Positions 1 to 6,612 of a stretch of DNA of 7,559 nucleotides are shown here, piece after piece (within the stretch, counting starts at the first letter, position 1; each line of letters opens with the position of its first letter). A program made the translations under genes and the position numbers. The notes under the pieces were generated by a model. It had not been told where the DNA came from and searched no databases. It saw only the letters and a program-made list of their open reading frames with translations. The stretch lies in contig CALAIJ010000078.1 of assembly GCA_937923365.1 (NCBI GenBank), positions 1 to 7,559 on the forward strand, in the 5' to 3' direction. The DNA comes from an uncultured Sulfitobacter sp. GTDB lineage: Bacteria; Pseudomonadota; Alphaproteobacteria; Rhodobacterales; Rhodobacteraceae.

Positions 1-1
1 G

Positions 2-2137
2 CGGCTGATCCTTGCCCTGTTGATGCTGGCCGTTCTGCCCCTTGGCGCATTGGCCCAAAGCAGCAAGCCTGCGGTGCTGGTCGCCGATTCCGTGTTCATC
101 ACCCGCGACCGCACATTGGTTGCCCAAGGCAACGTCGAGGCGTTTCAGGGCGACGTGCGTCTGCGCGCCCGTGCGATCCGCTACAATGGCTCGGACGGAT
201 CCTTGCAGATTGAAGGGCCGATTGTCCTGCAAGAGGGTGAAGACACGATCATTCTGGCCGATGCCGCTCAACTGGACAACGACCTGCGCAACGGGCTGCT
301 GACGGGTGCGCGCCTGATCCTGAACCAGCAATTGCAACTGGCCGCCGTGCAGATTGACCGCGTGGATGGCCGCTATAGCCAGCTTTACAAAACGGCCGTG
401 ACCTCCTGCCGTATCTGCGAGAATGGCGAAGCACCCTTGTGGCAAATTCGCGCGCGGCGCGTGGTGCATGACCAGCTGGAGCAACAGCTTTACTTTGACG
501 ACGCACAGTTTCTGATCAGGAGCATGCCGGTTTTCTACCTGCCGCGCCTGCGCTTGCCGGACCCGACGCTGGACCGTGCAACGGGGTTCCTGACGCCCTC
601 CATCCGCACGACCTCACAGTTGGGCACCGGGTTGAAGGTTCCGTATTTCATCAAGATCGGGGATCACAGGGACCTGACAATTACGCCCTATCTGTCCAGC
701 CGCACGCGCACTGTCGAGTTGCGCTACAGGCAGGCCTTTGTGCGGGGCCGGATCGAACTGAACGGCGCCCTGACCCGCGACGAAGAACGCCCCGGCGAAA
801 CCCGTGCCTACCTGTTCGGTCATGGCCGGTTCGAGCTTGAGCGCGACTACATCCTGACCTTCAACATCGAGACGACAGGCGACCGCTCTTACCTGACCGA
901 CTACGGCTATTCCGACAAAGACCGCCTGAAGTCGGAACTGACAGTAGAGCGCGCGCGCCGCGACGAATATGTGCGCGGCAGCCTGATCAACTACGAGACC
1001 CTGCGCGATGGCGAAGTCAACGACAACCTGCCGACGCTGGTGCTGAACGGCACGTGGCAGCGACGCATGTTCCCCACGGCCATCGGAGGCGAGGTGCGCT
1101 TTACGCTGGATGCCCACAGCCACAGACGTGGCTCTGATGTGAGCACGGATGTGGACGGCGACGGGGTTGTGGACGGGCGCGATGTGGCACGCATCAATGG
1201 ACGTGTGGAATGGCTGCGGCGCTGGACCTTCCGGTCGGGCTTTGTGGCGGATGCGCGGGTGGGGGCAACCTTTGATGCCTTTGACATCACGCAGGACGAC
1301 ACAACGGCGCAGAACCACTCCGACCTTGCGGGCTTTGCCTCGGTGGCGCTGCGCTATCCGATGATCCGGCGCGGGCCGGGGGGCGTGGTCCAGACGCTGG
1401 AACCTGTGGCACAACTGGGCTTTGTCGGTGGCAACCGCCTGCCCATTCCCAACGACGAAAGCACGCGGGTGGAATTCGACGAAGGCAACCTGCTGGAACT
1501 GTCCCGCTTTCCGCGCCCCGACCGCCGCGAACGCAAGGCGATGGCCGCCCTGGGCGTGAACTGGTCACGGATCAGCCCCACAGGCTGGGACGCCCATGTG
1601 ACCGCAGGCCAGATCATCCGCGACCAATCCGAGCCGGACTTCACCGCCACCTCGGGGCTGCAAGGCACGGCGTCGGATTTCCTGCTGGCGGGCCAGATCA
1701 AATCCAAGGACGGGGTCAGCCTGACAGGGCGCGGCATTTTTGACGACAGCTTTCGCTTTGCCAAGGCAGAGCTGCGCGGCGACTGGCGTTTCACCCGTGG
1801 CCGTTTGGGCGGCTCTTATGTCTGGCTGGACGCGGACGCCGCCGAAGACCGTACACAGGCGATCTCGGAAATCACGCTGGACGGGGACATGAAGATCAAC
1901 AAGCATTGGACGGCCAGTGCCGATTACCGCTATGACATCCAGGACGACCGTGCCGCCACAGCGGGCCTTGGTCTGACCTACAACAACGAATGCGTGTCGG
2001 TTAACCTTTCCGTGCGTCGCCGCTATTCGACCTCAACAAGTGTTGAGCCCTCTACCAATATCGGATTTAACGTGGGCCTCAGGGGCTTCTCCGCAAACAC
2101 CGGAACAGAAAGATACGTGCGCTCATGTCAAAACTGA
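2..2137 (+). CDS. lptD: LPS-assembly outer membrane protein LptD, 5' end outside window
   Basis: LptD is the outer-membrane beta-barrel that, with the lipoprotein LptE, receives LPS from the periplasmic Lpt bridge and inserts it into the outer leaflet. The frame is open to the left edge. A TTG at 20 and an ATG at 23 could start it, but both fall inside a hydrophobic signal-peptide core (RLILALLMLAVLPLGALA, cleavage before Q), so the true start is probably just upstream. Counting the codon at 20 as residue 1: signal peptide to residue 12; OstA/LptA-like beta-jellyroll about 18-110; a CxxC (C130, C133) with the family-typical PLWQIRA stretch; then a beta-barrel to the end with alternating aromatic strands and a LEPVAQL motif. 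Further cysteines are C658 and C703, the latter two residues from the C-terminus. Residues 377-388 form a calcium-loop-like motif. The gene overlaps surA by 13 bases. Identification rests on domain order and recognised family sequence and is firm; only the start is uncertain. Confidence 0.95.
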   Translation, partial: RLILALLMLAVLPLGALAQSSKPAVLVADSVFITRDRTLVAQGNVEAFQGDVRLRARAIRYNGSDGSLQIEGPIVLQEGEDTIILADAAQLDNDLRNGLLTGARLILNQQLQLAAVQIDRVDGRYSQLYKTAVTSCRICENGEAPLWQIRARRVVHDQLEQQLYFDDAQFLIRSMPVFYLPRLRLPDPTLDRATGFLTPSIRTTSQLGTGLKVPYFIKIGDHRDLTITPYLSSRTRTVELRYRQAFVRGRIELNGALTRDEERPGETRAYLFGHGRFELERDYILTFNIETTGDRSYLTDYGYSDKDRLKSELTVERARRDEYVRGSLINYETLRDGEVNDNLPTLVLNGTWQRRMFPTAIGGEVRFTLDAHSHRRGSDVSTDVDGDGVVDGRDVARINGRVEWLRRWTFRSGFVADARVGATFDAFDITQDDTTAQNHSDLAGFASVALRYPMIRRGPGGVVQTLEPVAQLGFVGGNRLPIPNDESTRVEFDEGNLLELSRFPRPDRRERKAMAALGVNWSRISPTGWDAHVTAGQIIRDQSEPDFTATSGLQGTASDFLLAGQIKSKDGVSLTGRGIFDDSFRFAKAELRGDWRFTRGRLGGSYVWLDADAAEDRTQAISEITLDGDMKINKHWTASADYRYDIQDDRAATAGLGLTYNNECVSVNLSVRRRYSTSTSVEPSTNIGFNVGLRGFSANTGTERYVRSCQN

Positions 2138-3363
2138 TTTTTCCAAAGATCACCACACTGATGCGGGCGGCGGCCCTTGGCGCTGCGGCCTTGATGCACA
2201 CAGGACCTGCCAGCGCGCAAAACCTGTTCGCGCCTGTGGCCACGGTCAACGATACCGTTGTGACCGAATTCGAGGTCGCGCAACGGCAGCGTTTCCTGAA
2301 AGTGCTGAATGCACCGGGATCAAGCCGCAAAGCGGTGCTGGATTCGCTGATCGAGGACCGGCTCAAGACCCAGCGGCTGGACCTGCTGGGCGTTGAGGTC
2401 ACCGCAAGCGAGCTGCGTCAGGGCTTGGCCCAATTTGCCAGCCGGGCCGACATGGACACCGAACAATTCGTCGCCGCTCTGGCCCGCGAAGGGGTGGAGC
2501 GTGAAACCTTCCGCGATTTTGTGAAAACACAGATCGGCTGGCGCACGTTGATCCGTGGCCTTTACGAAAGCCGCGTGAAAATCTCCAACGCCGAGATTGA
2601 CCGCGAGTTGGGCACGGCGGGTGGCAATTCAGGCCTGCGGGTCCTTCTGTCAGAGATCATCATCCCTGCCCCGCCCCAGAATGCGGCACGGGTGGCGGCA
2701 CTGGCCGAGGAAATTTCGCAGACCCGCTCCACGGCGGAATTTTCCAGCTACGCGCGGCGCTATTCGGCGACCGCTTCGCGGGGGCGTGGCGGCCAACTGC
2801 CTTGGACCCCGCTTGAGAAACTGCCTCCCGCTTTGGGTCCCATTCTGCTGGCATTGGAAGTGGGCGAAGTCACGGACCCGCTGAACATTCCCAACGCGGT
2901 CGCCCTGTTCCAATTACGCGGCATCGAAGAGACAAACCGCCCCGCGATCGAGTACTCCGAAATCGAATATGCCGCCTATTACATCGCGGGGGGCCGTTCC
3001 GAAGCCGCCCTCGGCATTGCCGCCCAGGTCCGCGCCCGCGTCGATGTCTGCGATGATCTTTACGGTGTTGCCAAAGGGCAGCCGGAAAGTGTTCTGGATC
3101 GCGGCGCCAAGAAGCCCGGCGACATCCCGCGCGATATCGCCATCGAACTGGCTAAACTTGATCCGGGCGAAAGCTCTGTTGCGCTGACGCGGTCCAACGG
3201 GGAAACGCTGGTGTTCCTGATGCTGTGCAAGCGCACCGCCGCCGCAAATGCCGAAGTGGACCGCGATCAGGTTGTCGCCGCCATCCGCCAGCGCAAACTG
3301 CGCGGCTATTCAGAGCAACTGGTGGAACAATTGCGCGCCGACGCCCGCATCACACGCAAATGA
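2125..3363 (+). CDS. surA: Periplasmic chaperone / parvulin-like peptidyl-prolyl isomerase SurA
   Basis: SurA escorts unfolded outer-membrane proteins across the periplasm to the BAM complex; in E. coli LptD is one of its main clients, and lptD lies directly upstream here. The 412-residue protein has a signal peptide with an ASA cleavage site after residue 31. A SurA N-terminal chaperone domain follows at about 34-165 (VNDTVVTEFEVAQRQR start), then a parvulin-type domain at about 172-275 containing GGQLPW (222-227), equivalent to the GGDLGW region of parvulins. Residues 280-375 look like a degenerate second parvulin domain, and 380-412 a C-terminal helix that would pack back on the N-domain. 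Length is close to E. coli SurA (428). The only two cysteines, C309 and C368, both lie in the degenerate domain. The start lies inside the end of lptD with only a weak purine stretch (AGAAAG, 2107-2112) upstream, which suggests coupling. The stop overlaps the pdxA start as ATGA. Confidence 0.93.
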   Translation: MSKLIFPKITTLMRAAALGAAALMHTGPASAQNLFAPVATVNDTVVTEFEVAQRQRFLKVLNAPGSSRKAVLDSLIEDRLKTQRLDLLGVEVTASELRQGLAQFASRADMDTEQFVAALAREGVERETFRDFVKTQIGWRTLIRGLYESRVKISNAEIDRELGTAGGNSGLRVLLSEIIIPAPPQNAARVAALAEEISQTRSTAEFSSYARRYSATASRGRGGQLPWTPLEKLPPALGPILLALEVGEVTDPLNIPNAVALFQLRGIEETNRPAIEYSEIEYAAYYIAGGRSEAALGIAAQVRARVDVCDDLYGVAKGQPESVLDRGAKKPGDIPRDIAIELAKLDPGESSVALTRSNGETLVFLMLCKRTAAANAEVDRDQVVAAIRQRKLRGYSEQLVEQLRADARITRK

Positions 3364-4331
3364 ACAGCCGCCCACTGCCCGTTGCAATTTCCTGCGGGGA
3401 ACCTGCGGGCATCGGGCCGGAAATCGCGGCCCGCGCCTGGGCTGCACTGGCCACGCGTGTGCCTATGGTCTGGCTGGGCGATCCTGCGCATTTGCCTATT
3501 GGCACGCCCTACCACGTTGTTGCCGACTGCGCCGAGGCCGTGCGCGTCAGCGCCGAAGCCCTGCCCGTTCTGGCCCATGACTTTGGCAGTGCGGCGATAC
3601 ATGGCACGCCTCAGCCCGCCCATGCCCAAGGGGTCATAGACGTGATTGCACGCGGCGTGGATCTGGTGCGTTCCGGTCAGGCCGCCGCCATCTGTACAGC
3701 GCCCATCCACAAAAAGGCGCTGAAAGAGGGCGCGGATTTCGCCTATCCGGGCCATACCGAATATCTGGCCGCCCTCGCCGGCATGGACGACGTGGTGATG
3801 ATGCTGGCCTCTGACCAGCTACGGGTGGTTCCTGCAACGATCCATATCGCCCTGGCGGATGTGCCTGCAGCACTGACGCCCGCCAAACTGCGCCGCGTGA
3901 TCGAGATGACCCATGCGGGCCTGCGCGACCGGTTTGGCCTCGACGCCCCGCGCATTGCGGTCGCAGGCCTCAACCCGCACGCAGGCGAAGGGGGCGCGAT
4001 GGGCACAGAAGAGCAGGACTGGATTGCGGACCTTGTGGTGCAGATGCAGGGCGAGGGTTTCGATCTGCGTGGCCCGTTGCCTGCCGACACGATGTTCCAT
4101 GCCGCTGCCCGCGCGGGCTATGACGCGGCTGTCGCGATGTACCACGACCAGGCGCTGATCCCGATCAAAACGCTTGATTTTGACCGCGGCGTGAACGTGA
4201 CGCTGGGGCTGCCGTTTGTCCGCACCTCCCCCGATCATGGCACTGCCTTTGACATCGCGGGCCGCGGCCTTGCCAACCCGTCGAGCATGGTGGAGGCGAT
4301 CCGCATGGCAGACCGTATGGCCAACCCTTGA
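3360..4331 (+). CDS. pdxA: 4-hydroxythreonine-4-phosphate dehydrogenase PdxA
   Basis: PdxA oxidises 4-phosphohydroxy-L-threonine with NAD(P)+ to give, after decarboxylation, 3-amino-2-oxopropyl phosphate, which PdxJ condenses with deoxyxylulose 5-phosphate to pyridoxine 5'-phosphate (DXP-dependent vitamin B6 route, cytosol). The 323-residue product begins [21 protein letters not shown], containing the family's GDPAGIGPE-type N-terminal motif. Other hallmarks are [15 protein letters not shown] (H132-T133, substrate contact), [13 protein letters not shown] and [14 protein letters not shown] near the end. H162, H207 and H262 match in spacing the three metal-ligand histidines of E. coli PdxA (166, 211, 266). 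The frame is open upstream to 3225, but the ATG at 3360 is chosen because homology begins there and it forms an ATGA overlap with the surA stop. No Shine-Dalgarno is visible, so translation is probably coupled to surA. The stop overlaps the TTG start of rsmA. Confidence 0.96.
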   Translation: MNSRPLPVAISCGEPAGIGPEIAARAWAALATRVPMVWLGDPAHLPIGTPYHVVADCAEAVRVSAEALPVLAHDFGSAAIHGTPQPAHAQGVIDVIARGVDLVRSGQAAAICTAPIHKKALKEGADFAYPGHTEYLAALAGMDDVVMMLASDQLRVVPATIHIALADVPAALTPAKLRRVIEMTHAGLRDRFGLDAPRIAVAGLNPHAGEGGAMGTEEQDWIADLVVQMQGEGFDLRGPLPADTMFHAAARAGYDAAVAMYHDQALIPIKTLDFDRGVNVTLGLPFVRTSPDHGTAFDIAGRGLANPSSMVEAIRMADRMANP

Positions 4332-5170
4332 GCGCCATCGACACACTGCCCCCCCTGCGCGAAGTCATTGCCGCGCACGGGCTGTCAGCGCGTAAATCGC
4401 TAGGCCAGAACTTTCTGCTGGACCTGAACCTGACTGCCAAGATTGCGCGACAGGCAGGCGATCTGACAGGCTGCGACGTGCTGGAAATTGGCCCCGGCCC
4501 AGGCGGTCTGACACGCGGGCTGCTCTCTGAGGGCGCGCGCCATGTGCTGAGCCTTGAGAAAGACGCCCGCTGCCTGCCCGCACTGGCCGAGATTGCCACC
4601 GCCTATCCCGGACGCCTGAGCGTGCTGGAAGGCGACGCGCTTGAGATTGATCCGCTGGCGCATCTGACCCCGCCCATCCGTGTTGCGGCAAACCTGCCCT
4701 ACAACGTGGGCACAGAACTGCTGGTGCGCTGGCTGACCCCACCCGAATGGCCCCCCTTCTGGCAAAGCCTGACGTTGATGTTCCAACGCGAAGTGGCAGA
4801 ACGGATCGTGGCGAAACCGGGCTCCAAGGCCTATGGACGGCTGGCGATCCTGTCGCAGTGGCGCGCTGATGCGGGCATCGTCATGCACCTGCCTCCCGGT
4901 GCCTTTACGCCCCCACCCAAGGTGTCGTCCGCGGTGGTGCATCTGACCGCCTTGCCCGAACCCCGTTTTCCGGCTGATGCCGCGATCTTGTCGCGTGTGG
5001 TGGCGGCAGGCTTCAACCAGCGCCGCAAGATGCTGCGCGCCTCGCTGAAAGGCGTGGCACCGGGTATCGAAGACCATCTGGTCGCTGCTGGCATCAAGCC
5101 CACGGACCGCGCAGAGCAAATCCCGCTGGAAGGTTTCTGCGCGCTGGCCCGCGCATTGGAGACCGCATGA
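4328..5170 (+). CDS. rsmA: 16S rRNA (adenine1518-N6/adenine1519-N6)-dimethyltransferase RsmA (KsgA), TTG start
   Basis: RsmA uses S-adenosylmethionine to dimethylate two adjacent adenines in the 3'-terminal helix of 16S rRNA (E. coli A1518, A1519), a late checkpoint in 30S assembly. The 280-residue protein (E. coli 273) shows the N-terminal [10 protein letters not shown] signature (23-32), SAM motif I EIGPGPGG (53-60), and the N6-adenine methyltransferase motif IV as NLPY (122-125). A proline-rich [15 protein letters not shown] stretch and the family's helical C-terminal domain ([14 protein letters not shown]) follow. The start is TTG at 4328, overlapping the pdxA TGA as TTGA. I see no ATG in frame upstream that would extend it sensibly, and the reading from TTG has the N-terminus expected for the family. 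No Shine-Dalgarno precedes it, so re-initiation after pdxA is likely. The stop overlaps the next gene as ATGA. Confidence 0.95.
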   Translation: MSAIDTLPPLREVIAAHGLSARKSLGQNFLLDLNLTAKIARQAGDLTGCDVLEIGPGPGGLTRGLLSEGARHVLSLEKDARCLPALAEIATAYPGRLSVLEGDALEIDPLAHLTPPIRVAANLPYNVGTELLVRWLTPPEWPPFWQSLTLMFQREVAERIVAKPGSKAYGRLAILSQWRADAGIVMHLPPGAFTPPPKVSSAVVHLTALPEPRFPADAAILSRVVAAGFNQRRKMLRASLKGVAPGIEDHLVAAGIKPTDRAEQIPLEGFCALARALETA

Positions 5171-5736
5171 AACGACGTACTTTCCTGATCGCCGCCCCTG
5201 CTGCCCTTGCCGCCTGTGCCATCCGCCGCGGCGCGCCCCTGCCCGGCACCCTGCAAGACGTGGAGGCATTGACCCGCGCATTGGTCCGCATGGGCCCTGT
5301 GGACATCACCGAGGCGCGCTCGGCGGCGACGCTGGCCTATGCAGAGACCCACCGGCTGGCGCTTGCCTATCAGATCGTGGACCCGCCGCTGTTGCATAAC
5401 GCCCAGGTCAACGCGGGCCGTAAACCCCGCGGGCTGTGCTGGCACTGGGCCGAAGACCTTGAAAAGCGGCTGAATGCGGCGGGCTACGCATCCCTGCGCA
5501 TGCACCGCGCAATTGCCAACGCCAACAACAACGTCCGGATTGACCATTCGACCGCGATAATCGCGCCCACTGGCGCGCCGTGGCGATCTGGCGTGGTGCT
5601 TGACCCCTGGCGCAAGGGCGGCACCCTGTTCTGGGCCTCTGTGGCGGATGACACCGCCTATGACTGGGAAGAACGCGAAGTGGTGATGCGCCGCTATGGC
5701 CGCGTGCGCTACGTGCGGCAAGGCGCTTCGGGCTAG
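5167..5736 (+). CDS. Putative lipoprotein of unknown function with Cys-His-Asp hydrolase-like pattern
   Basis: I do not recognise a named function. The 189-residue product starts [17 protein letters not shown], which combines a twin-arginine-like N-terminus (RR at 3-4, F6, L7) with a lipobox ending at C17. It is therefore predicted to be a lipoprotein, possibly Tat-exported. The mature part is soluble. Its most striking blocks are PPLLHN followed by [15 protein letters not shown] (C91), then [12 protein letters not shown] (H127) and [10 protein letters not shown] (D146). A cysteine at a helix start, then a His after a strand, then an Asp is the order seen in transglutaminase-like and NlpC/papain-type hydrolases; that it has such activity is inference. 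C91 is the only cysteine besides the lipobox one. A good Shine-Dalgarno (GGAG, 5158-5161) lies five bases before the ATG, unlike the genes upstream. It overlaps rsmA as ATGA and is the last gene of the operon, in a place where enterobacteria carry apaG. Confidence 0.85.
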   Translation: MKRRTFLIAAPAALAACAIRRGAPLPGTLQDVEALTRALVRMGPVDITEARSAATLAYAETHRLALAYQIVDPPLLHNAQVNAGRKPRGLCWHWAEDLEKRLNAAGYASLRMHRAIANANNNVRIDHSTAIIAPTGAPWRSGVVLDPWRKGGTLFWASVADDTAYDWEEREVVMRRYGRVRYVRQGASG

Positions 5737-5749
5737 GGTCCTGACCCTA
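5734..5749 (+). other. Small stem-loop at the end of the lipoprotein gene
   Basis: TAGGGT pairs perfectly with ACCCTA around a four-base CCTG loop, and the TAG is the stop codon itself. No run of T follows, so it is not a standard intrinsic terminator. It could trim or protect the 3' end of the + strand operon transcript, or mean nothing. From here to the terminator at 5841 no gene is seen. Confidence 0.3.
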
Positions 5750-5804
5750 AGTGGTCGCTGTCGCCCTGCGCCCGTTCGCGTCATGAAAGAGCGCGGGGAC
5801 CAAA

Positions 5805-5822
5805 GGCCGTTCAGATGCGGCC
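5805..5822. other. Weak inverted repeat in the convergent intergenic region
   Basis: GGCCG and CGGCC form a five-base-pair stem with an eight-base loop. Read on the - strand the stem is followed by TTT, so it could be a weak backup terminator 20 bases beyond the main one; on the + strand no T run follows. Short GC-rich stems are common by chance in such DNA. Confidence 0.22.
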
Positions 5823-5840
5823 CTGACCCAGACACGCCCC

Positions 5841-5873
5841 AAAAGAAAAGGCCCCGCATGTTGCGAGGCCTTT
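5841..5873 (-). terminator. Intrinsic terminator of the DUF4167 gene
   Basis: On the - strand an 11-base stem (AAAGGCCTCGC with GCGGGGCCTTT, one T-G wobble) encloses a five-base loop and runs into TCTTTT, giving a T-rich tail. It starts four bases after the DUF4167 stop codon, the classic position. On the + strand the wobble becomes a C-A mismatch and the tail is TTTGAAATTATT, so it may also stop transcripts from the opposite operon, but less well. Confidence 0.82.
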
Positions 5874-5877
5874 GAAA

Positions 5878-6411
5878 TTATTCTGCCGCTTCGGGCTGAT
5901 CGTCGCCGCCTTTAGCCACAGGTTCCTGTGGCTTGGGTTTGGGCTTGCGCCGCGTCCGCTTCGGCTTGCTTTCGGGCGTGTCGACCAGATTGGTGTCAGC
6001 CTCAGCCTCTTGCACGTCGGGCTGGGGCGCCTGGGCGGGATCATCCACAACCGGCTGGCTGCTCTCGCGCTCCTGACGCTCGGTGCGCTCGCGATCCCGC
6101 TCGGCCTGACGCTCACGGTTCTGGCGCTCTTGCTCTTCGCGCTTGGCATCCATCTCGCGCTGAGCGGTGGACAGCAGGCGCAGGTAATGTTCGGCGTGCT
6201 GCTGGAAGTTCTCCATCGCCACCCGATCATTGCTCAACTGGGCATCACGGGCCAACTGGTTATACTTTTCAATCACCTGAGACGGCGTACCGCGCACTTT
6301 GCCTTCCGGGCCGGAGCTGTCGAAGACACGGTTGACGACATTGCCGCCTTGATTGTTGTTATTGCGGTTACGGTTGTTCTTGGACCGGTTCCGGGAACGT
6401 GTTGATTTCAT
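5878..6411 (-). CDS. DUF4167 domain-containing protein
   Basis: This 177-residue protein belongs to the alphaproteobacterial DUF4167 family, whose function I do not know. The N-terminus (1-23) is rich in Arg, Asn and Ser (MKSTRSRNRSKNNRNRNNNN), typical of disordered nucleic-acid-binding tails. The conserved core, about 26-82, contains NRVFDSSGPEGKVRGT, then EKYNQLARDA, NDRVAMENF and QHAEHYLRLL, probably a short helical hairpin. Residues 84-117 are an almost uninterrupted Glu/Arg/Gln helix, and the rest is acidic and Pro/Lys-rich with a basic patch (KPKRTRRKPKPKPQE). An RNA or ribosome association is inferred only from the charge pattern and the prfA-prmC neighbourhood. The ATG is the first in the frame to give the conserved start; an AAAGG 12 bases upstream is a poor-spacing ribosome site. 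It ends at a strong terminator and is convergent with the lipoprotein gene. Confidence 0.88.
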   Translation of the reverse strand: MKSTRSRNRSKNNRNRNNNNQGGNVVNRVFDSSGPEGKVRGTPSQVIEKYNQLARDAQLSNDRVAMENFQQHAEHYLRLLSTAQREMDAKREEQERQNRERQAERDRERTERQERESSQPVVDDPAQAPQPDVQEAEADTNLVDTPESKPKRTRRKPKPKPQEPVAKGGDDQPEAAE

Positions 6412-6545
6412 GAAGGGGTTCAGCCTTTGGTGCTGTTTGATCGGGTGGACCGGCAGGCATGGCAGTGCCTATATTTGGCCGGAGTACGATATGTTGGGCA
6501 TAACGCCGCGCGGGACCACCTGGAGGTATCCACCGCTGCAACATA

Positions 6546-6565
6546 ATCTGCATACGAAAGCAGAT
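6546..6565 (-). other. Hairpin in the prmC-DUF4167 gap
   Basis: ATCTGC and GCAGAT form a perfect six-base stem with an eight-base loop. On the - strand it is followed by TATGTTGC, not a T run, so it is not a good terminator. It overlaps the speculative -10 element of the DUF4167 promoter. Confidence 0.35.
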
Positions 6566-6575
6566 GCCTTAACTC

Positions 6576-6593
6576 AAGGGTAAAGTGACCCTT
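6576..6593 (-). terminator. Possible weak terminator after prmC
   Basis: AAGGGT and ACCCTT form a perfect six-base stem with a six-base loop, 20 bases after the prmC stop on the - strand. The bases that follow on that strand, GAGTTAAGG, are not T-rich, so efficient intrinsic termination is doubtful. A four-base stem with an AAAA/TTTT tetraloop at 6597-6608 lies between it and the gene. It may be an attenuator or processing site in a prfA-prmC-DUF4167 transcript. Confidence 0.35.
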
Positions 6594-6612
6594 TGGGCAG
6601 AAAACTGCGGAT

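Larger units (their letters stand above)
6412..6612 (-). other. 201-base gap between prmC and the DUF4167 gene
   Basis: No gene is supported here. Read on the - strand it holds three short hairpins close to the prmC stop (see separate entries) and then about 130 bases leading to the DUF4167 ATG. A speculative sigma-70-like promoter is TTGAGT (6572-6577) and TATGCA (6549-6554) spaced by 17 bases; the -35 matches four of six consensus bases but the -10 only three. The gap is long compared with the overlapping genes elsewhere, so a separate promoter for the DUF4167 gene is plausible but not shown. Confidence 0.4.

Noticed and set aside
614..1414. A 266-codon - strand frame opposite lptD
   Set aside because: Antisense to clear LptD barrel sequence; its composition is what the complement of that sequence gives in GC-rich DNA and no motif was found.
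3225..3359. A possible 45-codon N-terminal extension of PdxA from an upstream ATG
   Set aside because: It would overlap the conserved C-terminus of surA by 135 bases and encodes Arg-rich sequence unlike PdxA. Family similarity starts at the ATG at 3360.
4400..5281. A 293-codon - strand frame opposite rsmA
   Set aside because: It lies antisense to rsmA, whose motifs are unmistakable. The translation shows low-information Gly/Gln/Arg-rich sequence and no family features.
5740..5829. Direct repeat of CCTGACCC at 5740-5747 and 5822-5829
   Set aside because: Eight bases is too short to exceed chance in GC-rich DNA, and nothing nearby suggests an attachment site or mobile element.
4831..5859. A 342-codon - strand frame covering the end of rsmA and the lipoprotein gene
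   Set aside because: It is a GC-driven antisense frame opposite two well-supported genes. Its translation is rich in Arg, Gly and Ala without recognisable motifs, and it would begin in the intergenic region beyond the terminator.
5872..6405. A 177-codon + strand frame exactly opposite the DUF4167 gene, with long hydrophobic stretches like a membrane protein
   Set aside because: The DUF4167 core and terminator position clearly support the - strand gene. Charged Arg/Glu codons read on the opposite strand give Leu, Ala and Phe codons, so the hydrophobic look is a by-product. It starts inside the terminator stem with no ribosome site.
6455..6470. AGGCA/TGCCT inverted repeat upstream of the DUF4167 start
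   Set aside because: A five-base stem in a CAGGCATGGCAG-rich stretch is expected by chance and has no T run or promoter context.
6353..6583. A 76-codon + strand frame in the prmC-DUF4167 gap
   Set aside because: It starts inside the DUF4167 gene on the opposite strand, has no visible ribosome site, and its product shows no recognisable features.
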